The notes below the pieces were generated by a model. It saw nothing but the letters and a program-made list of their open reading frames with translations. It searched no databases and was not told the DNA's origin. 41,619 nt of DNA. It comes from Bacteroidaceae bacterium. GTDB lineage: Bacteria > Bacteroidota > Bacteroidia > Bacteroidales > Bacteroidaceae. Positions within the stretch are counted from its first letter, which is position 1. The number at the start of each line of letters is the position of its first letter. Where the stretch lies: the NCBI GenBank assembly GCA_017416805.1, contig JAFQBB010000048.1, forward strand, positions 1-41,619, in the 5' to 3' direction. Positions 36,603 through 41,619 of this stretch are shown here, one piece after another. A program made the position numbers and the translations under genes.

Positions 36603-36714
36603 GAGTTACGAGTGATGAGCTACGAGCTACGAGTGATGAGCTACGAGCTACAAGTGATGAGCTACGAGCTACAAGTGATGAGCTACGAGCTACAAGTTAC
36701 GAGTTATAGGTGAT
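36603..36714 (+). repeat. 21-bp tandem repeat made of GAGCTAC words
   Basis: Full 21-bp units start at 36617, 36638, 36659 and 36680 (the last is extended), each two GAGCTAC(G/A) words plus AGTGAT. A shorter leading unit begins at 36603. The same word forms the stem of the terminator that follows. Confidence 0.88.
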
Positions 36715-36777
36715 GAGCTACAAGTTTAGTGTGTTGCATTTGCACTAATTGCTTGTAGCTCATCTTTTTTCTTTTTT
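36712..36777 (+). terminator. Intrinsic terminator of the SLC13 permease gene
   Basis: GATGAGCTACAAG (36712-36724) pairs perfectly with CTTGTAGCTCATC (36752-36764), with an inner TTAGTG/CACTAA stem, then TTTTTTCTTTTTT. Confidence 0.92.
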
Positions 36778-36779
36778 AT

Positions 36780-38087
36780 TCATTTCCACTCAATGCGGAA
36801 GCGTGTCAGGCCGTCGGGCCAGGTGCGGAGGGAGAAAGTGCAGCCGTGTTTCAGCAACACCTCGCGGGTGAAGATGAGGCCGATGCCCTGCCCATCGGGT
36901 TTAGTGGAAAAGAAGGGAGTGAAGAGCTTCTGCTCCGTTTCTCGGCTGATGCCCCGTCCGTTATCGGCTATCTCAATGACGGTGCAGGGCGACGACGCGG
37001 TGGTGAGGACGATTTCTCCTTCATCGTGTCCGATACTTTCGACCGCATTCTTTATGATGTTCTGCAGCACTTGTGCAAAGAGCGGTGTGTCAATCTTCAC
37101 CGGCAGCGGGTCGGGACAGAGTTGCAGGTTGAGGCGGATGTCCTGTGGCAGGCAGAGTCCTTCCAAGATGCAGAGATTGTTCCGTACCAATGTGTTCAAA
37201 TCAACCTCCTGCAGTTGTGGCTCGGGAATCTTCACCACGTCAGCAAAGCGGGTGATGAAGTTGCTCATGCTGTAGCAGCGCTCCACGCAGACGGCCATCA
37301 CTTCGTGCAGCTCTGCCGTGTTATCCATTTCGGCCAAAGCCTGATTTACGGAGTCGAGGGTGGAGGTGATGCCGGCCACGCTGTTGTTCACCTCGTGGGC
37401 TATCATGCGGATGACTTTCTCGTAGGCTTTCTTCTCGGCTTTCATCACTTCATCGGTCAGACTCTCAATCAGGATGAACGGGTGGGGGAATCCCCGATCG
37501 ACAAACGACAGGTGCGACAGGCGATAGACCATCGAATCGTTCAGCCGTACCGTGCGTGTCTCACCCCGTGGGATAGCTGCAATCTCGGCCGACAGCGGTG
37601 TCTCTATTTCCTTGAATTGTTTTCCCTTTATTTCCTCTACCGATGTCAGCCCCATGAAGCGCAGGGCGGCCGGGTTCATGTCGGTGATGTGACTGTCGAA
37701 GTCCTGCAACACCACTCCCATGGGCGACACGCTGATGAGCAAGTCCAGAAAATGGTTCTGCTCCCTCACGCGCAACCGTTCGTTCTTCAGTTGTTCCAAC
37801 ATGCGGTTAAAGGTGTCGATTATTTGGTCCGTTTCCCGTTGTCCCACAGGTTTCAGCCGGCTGCCGAAATCCTGTTCGCGCAGCAAGTCCAATCCGCCTG
37901 TCAGTATATAGATGGGTTTCACCACCTTTTGGTAGAAGTAGTACAGGCCCACTAATGTGACGGCCACCGTGGCCTCGGCCACATAGAACAGTATGCCCCG
38001 TTCATCTACTGATAGCAGACCCAGCAGGAGGGCAATGACAATCAGTAGCGTTGCCAACAGGATGAACATTCGTTTGAAGGAAAACAT
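36780..38087 (-). CDS. Sensor histidine kinase (NtrB-like) without large periplasmic domain
   Basis: 435 aa. Two membrane helices (about residues 7-26 and 33-53) with only a few residues between, so there is essentially no periplasmic sensor. A HAMP linker follows (54-107), then a PAS domain (about 110-215; FLDLLISVSPMGVVLQDFDSHITDMNPAALRFMG). The dimerisation helix carries the phospho-acceptor His231 in RMIAHEVNNSVAGI. The ATPase domain has the N box (QNIIKNAVESI), DNGRGIS and GQGIGLIFTREVLLKHG. It should phosphorylate the response regulator encoded just upstream on the same strand. Signals are probably membrane-borne or cytoplasmic. It ends almost against the SLC13 terminator. Confidence 0.93.
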   Translation of the reverse strand: MFSFKRMFILLATLLIVIALLLGLLSVDERGILFYVAEATVAVTLVGLYYFYQKVVKPIYILTGGLDLLREQDFGSRLKPVGQRETDQIIDTFNRMLEQLKNERLRVREQNHFLDLLISVSPMGVVLQDFDSHITDMNPAALRFMGLTSVEEIKGKQFKEIETPLSAEIAAIPRGETRTVRLNDSMVYRLSHLSFVDRGFPHPFILIESLTDEVMKAEKKAYEKVIRMIAHEVNNSVAGITSTLDSVNQALAEMDNTAELHEVMAVCVERCYSMSNFITRFADVVKIPEPQLQEVDLNTLVRNNLCILEGLCLPQDIRLNLQLCPDPLPVKIDTPLFAQVLQNIIKNAVESIGHDEGEIVLTTASSPCTVIEIADNGRGISRETEQKLFTPFFSTKPDGQGIGLIFTREVLLKHGCTFSLRTWPDGLTRFRIEWK

Positions 38088-38101
38088 ATTTTTTGTTTTT
38101 A

Positions 38102-38223
38102 TTTTAGGAGTGATAGTAGTGTAGGAGTGACGCTTTGCTTAGGAGTATAGACGATAGTCTTGCTTTCATTATAGCAGAAGTATTGTCTACACTCCTCTAC
38201 TTCTGCTTCCTACACTCCTAAAA
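38102..38223 (-). repeat. About 120-nt nested inverted repeat between response regulator and kinase
   Basis: Outer arms TTTTAGGAGTG (38102-38112) and CACTCCTAAAA (38213-38223). Inner arms AGGAGTATAGACGATA and TATTGTCTACACTCCT. Core CTTGCT/AGCAG. TAGGAGTG words recur three times on one side. The right end overlaps the last codons of the response regulator gene. Confidence 0.75.
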
Positions 38224-39582
38224 CTCAATTCCATATTTCTCTAATCTCCGATAGAGTGCTCCACGGCTGATGCCCAGTTCCACGGCTACGAGCGAGAGGT
38301 TGCCCCGGTAGCGGCTGATAGTTTGCAGGATGGCCTGTTTCTCTATTTCGTCCAGTGTCAGTCCTTCAGTGGCAGGTGGAGTGGTTGTTTGGGGCGCTTC
38401 CGATTGGCCTGAGAGAGAGTGCATGGCCTTGAAGTCATCGGCCGTCAGTTCCTCGTTACCACTCACCAACAGGGTACGTTCCACCAAGTTTTTCAGTTCG
38501 CGTATGTTCCCGGGGTAGGGCAGTGTTCGCAGGTACTGCATTGCTTCGGGGGTAACACTTACCGGTGGCAGTCCGTTCTGCTGGCATTGTTGGTCGATGA
38601 AGTGGCGCACCAACAAGGGAATGTCATCGCGTCGTTCGCGCAAGGCAGGCAGGTGTACCGTTATGAGGTTGATACGGTAGAAGAGGTCTTCGCGGAAAGT
38701 TCCCTCGCGCACCATCTGTGGCAGGTCGGCATTGGTGGCGCTCACCACGCGGATGTCCGTCTTGCGCGGTGTGCTCTCGCCTAACCGTTCGAAGGTCTGT
38801 TCCTGTAGCACGCGCAGCATCTTCACTTGGCAACTCAGGTCCAGTTCGCCTATTTCGTCCAGAAAGATGGTGCCCTTGTCCGCCATTTCGAAGCGTCCTG
38901 CCCGGTCGTTCACAGCACCGGTGAAGGCTCCTTTCTTGTGTCCGAACATTTCACTCTCGAACAGCGATTGCGAGATACCGCCCAAGTTCACCTTTACGAA
39001 GGGCTTTCCCCGTCGCGGACTGTTGCGGTGTATTGCCTCTGCTATCAGTTCCTTGCCTGTTCCGCTCTCGCCCGTGATGAGCACCGAAGCATTGGTGTGG
39101 GCAATGCGCTTTGCCACCTCCAGCACCCTCAGCAGTCCCTCGCTGCGCCCGATGATGTGGCTGCGGTCAAACTCTCCGTCATCCGCATTCGTTGTATTGT
39201 CAGAGGTCTTTCCGGCGGTCAGTTCGAGCGCTGTTTCGATGCGTTGCATCAGTGCCACGTTGTTCCACGGTTTGGTGACGAAATCGAATGCGCCCGCCTG
39301 CATCCCCTTCACGGCCAGCTGGATGCTTCCCCACGCTGTCATCAGGATAACTGGCACTTGCGGGCAGAAGAGTTTCACCTGACGGAGCAGTGTCAACCCC
39401 TCCTCCCCGTCGGTAGCGAGCGAGAAGTTCATGTCCATCAGCATCAGTCGGGGCGCAGTCTCCCTTACCACCTCCAGTGCTTCCTTGGGAGTGCCCACGG
39501 CCGTCACCTCGTGCCCCGCCCGCTTCAGCATGAAGCCCAGCGACGAGCGTATGCTCTGATCATCGTCTATTATCAATATCAT
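38218..39582 (-). CDS. Sigma-54-dependent response regulator (NtrC family)
   Basis: 454 aa from the ATG at 39580-39582 (MILIIDDDQS). A start 14 codons upstream is rejected because the -7 box lies between the two. Receiver domain 1-120: acidic Asp7/Asp8, phospho-acceptor Asp50 (LMLMDMN), Thr82, Lys104. AAA+ domain: Walker A GESGTGKE at 171-178, the sigma-54 contact motif GAFTGA at 218-223, and Walker B TIFLDEIGEL at 238-247. A C-terminal Fis-type helix-turn-helix (RGNLSLVAVELGISRGALYRRLEKYG) binds DNA. It activates sigma-54 promoters after phosphorylation by the neighbouring kinase. Likely targets are the adjacent efflux genes, but no clear sigma-54 site was seen in the 232 bp upstream of the TolC-like gene. 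Confidence 0.95.
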   Translation of the reverse strand: MILIIDDDQSIRSSLGFMLKRAGHEVTAVGTPKEALEVVRETAPRLMLMDMNFSLATDGEEGLTLLRQVKLFCPQVPVILMTAWGSIQLAVKGMQAGAFDFVTKPWNNVALMQRIETALELTAGKTSDNTTNADDGEFDRSHIIGRSEGLLRVLEVAKRIAHTNASVLITGESGTGKELIAEAIHRNSPRRGKPFVKVNLGGISQSLFESEMFGHKKGAFTGAVNDRAGRFEMADKGTIFLDEIGELDLSCQVKMLRVLQEQTFERLGESTPRKTDIRVVSATNADLPQMVREGTFREDLFYRINLITVHLPALRERRDDIPLLVRHFIDQQCQQNGLPPVSVTPEAMQYLRTLPYPGNIRELKNLVERTLLVSGNEELTADDFKAMHSLSGQSEAPQTTTPPATEGLTLDEIEKQAILQTISRYRGNLSLVAVELGISRGALYRRLEKYGIEF

Positions 39583-39589
39583 AATGGTG

Positions 39590-39597
39590 CAAAAATA
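39590..39597 (-). promoter_or_regulatory. -7 box (TATTTTTG) abutting the response regulator start
   Basis: Reads CAAAAATA on the plus strand, ending 7 bases before the start codon at 39582, so a transcript from it would have almost no leader. Confidence 0.45.
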
Positions 39598-39643
39598 TCT
39601 TATCTTCTTCATATTTCCAAACAAATGGCCGGAAAAGATGCTT

Positions 39644-41197
39644 TCACCTCCCCTTCACTATCGCTTCAAAGTCGGCATCGATGCCCGTCTGCTTGTCGAA
39701 ATCCCAAAGGGTGAGGCTGCGGAGCTGGTAGTAGTAGTACCAGTAGTAGAACAGTTCGGTGATGTGCTTCTGTCGCGCCTCGTCCTTGCTCACTTGCGCG
39801 TCGTTGAGGTCGAGGGTGCTGATGCGTCCGATGAGAAATGTCTCCACGTTAGTGTGGTAGCGACGTTGGGCAATGCGGTCGGCCTCGCGGGCAATGTCGA
39901 GTTGGGCGCGCTGGTTGTTGTACTGCTCCACGAGGATGAAGAGGTTCTGGTTGAAGTTCATGCTCTCCTGCCGGAGGCGGCTGGCGGTCACCTCGCGGTT
40001 GCTTTCGGCCACCTTCACCTGTCCGCGGCGCTTGCCCCAATCGACGAGCGGGATGTGGAAGCCCACCTCCACTACCTGGTTGTCCAACAAGTGGTCGTAG
40101 GCTCCATCCATCGTGCGGTCGGTGCCCGTGTAGCCCACTTGTGCAAAGAGGGTTATCTGCCGGCGGTTGCCCCGCGCCTTGGCCACCTGATAGTCGGCCT
40201 CCAGTTGGCGACGGCGGATGTTGTGGACGAAGGAGTTATTCTCCAACGCCTTCTGCAACACCTGGCTATACTCCAGCAGTGTGCCGGGAATGGTGTCGGG
40301 CAGCACCGGTTCCAACTCCTCCTGCTCGTTCCATCCGAGGAAGGAGCGGAGTTTGAACATGTGGCTCTTCATGCTACTTTCGTTCTCGGTGAGGGCCGAT
40401 TGGGCGTTCAGCACATTCAGTTCCAGCTGCAGCAGGTCGTTCTCGCTTATCTGCCCCATGCGGCGTTTGGCCTTGGCCACCTCGTGCAGCTTGCGGGCAT
40501 TGTCGAGGTTTTGGCGGGCGATGCTCACATTCTCGCGTGCAAGGAGGAGGTTGAAGAAGTAGTTGATGGTGCTCATCGTCACCTCCTCGGTGGCGCTGAG
40601 GAAGGCAGCCTTGGCCTCAGCATAGCGCACAGGTTCGATGCGGCGGTCCCACTTCACGCTGTTCACGCCGAAGATGGGTTGGCTCAGTTGCAGTGCCACG
40701 GGCACCGACATGTAGCGCTCCGTGCGGTCGCCCGTCAGCTGTTTCATGTAGTCGAGCGACGTTTGCAGGGAGAGCGTTCCGCCCGTAGGCCAAATCTTCT
40801 GGTTGATGGCCAGTGCGCCGTTCATGCCCAAGTAGTTGTTGCGTACGAAGGTGTAGGAACCGTCCTCCTGCTGATACGAGTTGTAGCGCTTGTTGTAATT
40901 TGGCAGCGAAGCCGACAGGCTCATCTCCGGCAACAGGTCAGCGCGGTGGGTGCGGTATTCCCAGTAGGCCGTCTTCAGCTCGTTCAGTGCCACGGCCGCA
41001 TCCACGCTTTGTGTGCGTGCCGTCAGGATGGCCTCTTCAAGAGTGATGGGGCGCGGGTGGGACGCGTCTCCTTGTGCCCGTCCTGTCAATGCCGTGCAGG
41101 CGAGCAGGAAGCAGAGGAAGAAGAAGACCCTCCCCCTTACCCCTCCCTCTATGGAGGGGAGTAGAATGTTTCGACTGTGATGATGCTTTTTGTTCAT
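39644..41197 (-). CDS. TolC-like outer membrane efflux protein
   Basis: 517 aa. The N-terminus is odd: residues 10-25 (NILLPSIEGGVRGRVF) are encoded by an intergenic-type repeat (41126-41161), directly followed by the hydrophobic signal core FFFLCFLLACTALTG and cleavage near RAQ. The body is an outer membrane efflux protein: PITLEEAILTARTQSVDAAVALNELKTAYWEYRTHRADLLPEMSLSASLP at the start, long helices with NVSIARQNLDNARKLHEVAKAKRRMGQISENDLLQLELNVLNAQSAL in the middle, and the second repeat half ending STLDLNDAQVSKDEARQ. It would form the outer-membrane exit duct of a tripartite pump with the ABC transporter encoded upstream. No later Met could start a secreted form. Confidence 0.93.
   Translation of the reverse strand: MNKKHHHSRNILLPSIEGGVRGRVFFFLCFLLACTALTGRAQGDASHPRPITLEEAILTARTQSVDAAVALNELKTAYWEYRTHRADLLPEMSLSASLPNYNKRYNSYQQEDGSYTFVRNNYLGMNGALAINQKIWPTGGTLSLQTSLDYMKQLTGDRTERYMSVPVALQLSQPIFGVNSVKWDRRIEPVRYAEAKAAFLSATEEVTMSTINYFFNLLLARENVSIARQNLDNARKLHEVAKAKRRMGQISENDLLQLELNVLNAQSALTENESSMKSHMFKLRSFLGWNEQEELEPVLPDTIPGTLLEYSQVLQKALENNSFVHNIRRRQLEADYQVAKARGNRRQITLFAQVGYTGTDRTMDGAYDHLLDNQVVEVGFHIPLVDWGKRRGQVKVAESNREVTASRLRQESMNFNQNLFILVEQYNNQRAQLDIAREADRIAQRRYHTNVETFLIGRISTLDLNDAQVSKDEARQKHITELFYYWYYYYQLRSLTLWDFDKQTGIDADFEAIVKGR
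41126..41161. repeat. GC-rich repeat inside the TolC-like gene (inverted copy A)
   Basis: 36 bp, inverted relative to copy B at 41381-41415 and identical except for one extra base. It contains its own hairpin, CCCCTCC-CTCTAT-GGAGGGG. Confidence 0.85.
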
Positions 41198-41380
41198 AAT
41201 ATAATAAGTGTGGGAATAATATACTTCTTGACGGCCTCTGTCCTCATCCGAACGAGCGAAGAAATAAAAGTATTTAGTAAGATGATTGTGTTTACAGATT
41301 CTTCACTGCGTTCAGACGAGTTTTTGAGGAAATGACAGAGACCGTCGGCATTTTGATACAACCTCGTTGGATGGTGTTCA
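41198..41380. other. Intergenic DNA between ABC ATPase and TolC-like gene
   Basis: No gene, terminator or clear TAnnTTTG box was recognised on the minus strand, so the TolC-like gene may be read through from the ABC genes. Confidence 0.4.
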
Positions 41381-41415
41381 CTCCCCTCCATAGAGGGAGG
41401 GGTAGGGGGAGGGTC
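41381..41415. repeat. GC-rich repeat (inverted copy B)
   Basis: 35 bp, reverse complement of copy A with one base missing, located 15 bp beyond the stop codon of the ABC ATPase gene. Confidence 0.85.
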
Positions 41416-41429
41416 CGCAAGGTCCGCCT

Positions 41430-41619
41430 TCACTCCACCTGTCTTCCGTCGAAGAAGCGGATGGTGCGCGAGGTGGTGCGTGCCTGTTCCTCGTTGTGGG
41501 TCACCATCACGATGGTGCGGCCGTCTTCGCGGTTCAGTTGGCGTAGCAGGTCCATCACTTCGGCACCCATCTTTGAATCGAGGTTACCCGTCGGCTCGTC
41601 GGCCAGAATGATGTCCGGA
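41430..41619 (-). CDS. ABC transporter ATP-binding protein, MacB/LolD type, C-terminal part only
   Basis: Partial: only the last 62 codons are in the window and the start lies beyond its end. On the minus strand it reads [20 protein letters not shown], then [23 protein letters not shown], ending RFFDGRQVE. This gives the Walker B with catalytic Glu (LADEP), the D loop (GNLDS) and the H-loop His (VTHN) of an ABC ATPase. The GNLDS form is typical of MacB/LolD/FtsE-type transporters that work with extra-cytoplasmic partners. Being directly upstream of a TolC-like gene, it probably powers a tripartite efflux system. Confidence 0.93.
   Translation of the reverse strand, partial: PDIILADEPTGNLDSKMGAEVMDLLRQLNREDGRTIVMVTHNEEQARTTSRTIRFFDGRQVE

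Noticed and set aside
36603-36714. Tandem repeat considered as a CRISPR array
   Set aside because: Units are contiguous with no unique spacers, and there are no cas genes in the window.
36846-37955. A 369-codon plus-strand frame opposite the histidine kinase
   Set aside because: Antisense shadow of a clear kinase with all catalytic motifs.
39584-41164. A 526-codon open frame on the plus strand opposite the TolC-like gene
   Set aside because: It is fully antisense to a well-supported gene, has no recognisable domain, and long antisense frames are expected with GC-rich codon usage.
41198-41429. Sigma-54 promoter for the TolC-like gene
   Set aside because: No TGGCAC-N5-TTGC-like element was found on the minus strand in this gap.

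Overview
The window is chromosomal DNA from a gut Bacteroidales, most likely genus Bacteroides or a close relative. The evidence is repeated promoter boxes of the Bacteroides TAnnTTTG type (often TTG or TTTG, about 20 bp, then TAnnTTTG), SusD-era style lipoproteins and fimbrillin/GLUG proteins, C-terminal sorting-like domains, the HU-related protein, and the TPR / DUF4292 / EnvC-like gene order. Species cannot be fixed from the sequence alone. No integrase, transposase, prophage, plasmid origin or CRISPR array is visible.

Layout. 1-6335 (+): four consecutive secreted proteins, the first cut by the window edge, that share a beta-rich module and nearly identical C-terminal sorting-like domains. 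6531-8648: fimbrillin-like lipoprotein with GLUG repeats. 8834-11983: S41 protease and tryptophanase. 11984-12876: about 0.9 kb of non-coding DNA with hairpins and a 22-bp phased repeat. 12877-17666: large C10 (streptopain-type) protease and a small lipoprotein. 17884-18080: two identical tRNA-Val(UAC) genes, then hisS and a PL11 rhamnogalacturonan lyase. 22343-24363: groES-groEL. 24504-25835 (-): dGTPase-like HD hydrolase, divergent from an HU-related DNA-binding protein (26227) that is preceded by four palindromes at an exact 21-bp period. 27026-31564: dut, TPR lipoprotein, DUF4292 lipoprotein and an EnvC-like protein with a degenerate LytM domain. 31650-32711 (-): M20 deacylase (ArgE-like), divergent from an acyl-CoA ligase (32868) and an SLC13-type permease with inserted RCK_C domains (34741). 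36780-41619 (-): an efflux locus running ABC ATPase (partial), TolC-like protein, sigma-54-type response regulator and histidine kinase.

How the genes work together. The first 17 kb is mostly surface or secreted proteins (adhesin-like, protease) plus tryptophan catabolism. The middle is housekeeping: tRNA and its charging, chaperonin, nucleotide pool control and nucleoid. The dut to envC-like run looks like one envelope-maintenance transcript. The minus-strand end looks like a two-component system controlling or accompanying a tripartite efflux pump.

The most unusual material lies between genes: short-word repeat arrays with 21-23 bp periods upstream of the HU-related gene, downstream of tnaA and at the SLC13 terminator; dispersed AAGGAGTT and CCCATYA families; a 120-nt nested inverted repeat inside the two-component operon; and a repeat that has become part of the signal-peptide region of the TolC-like protein.
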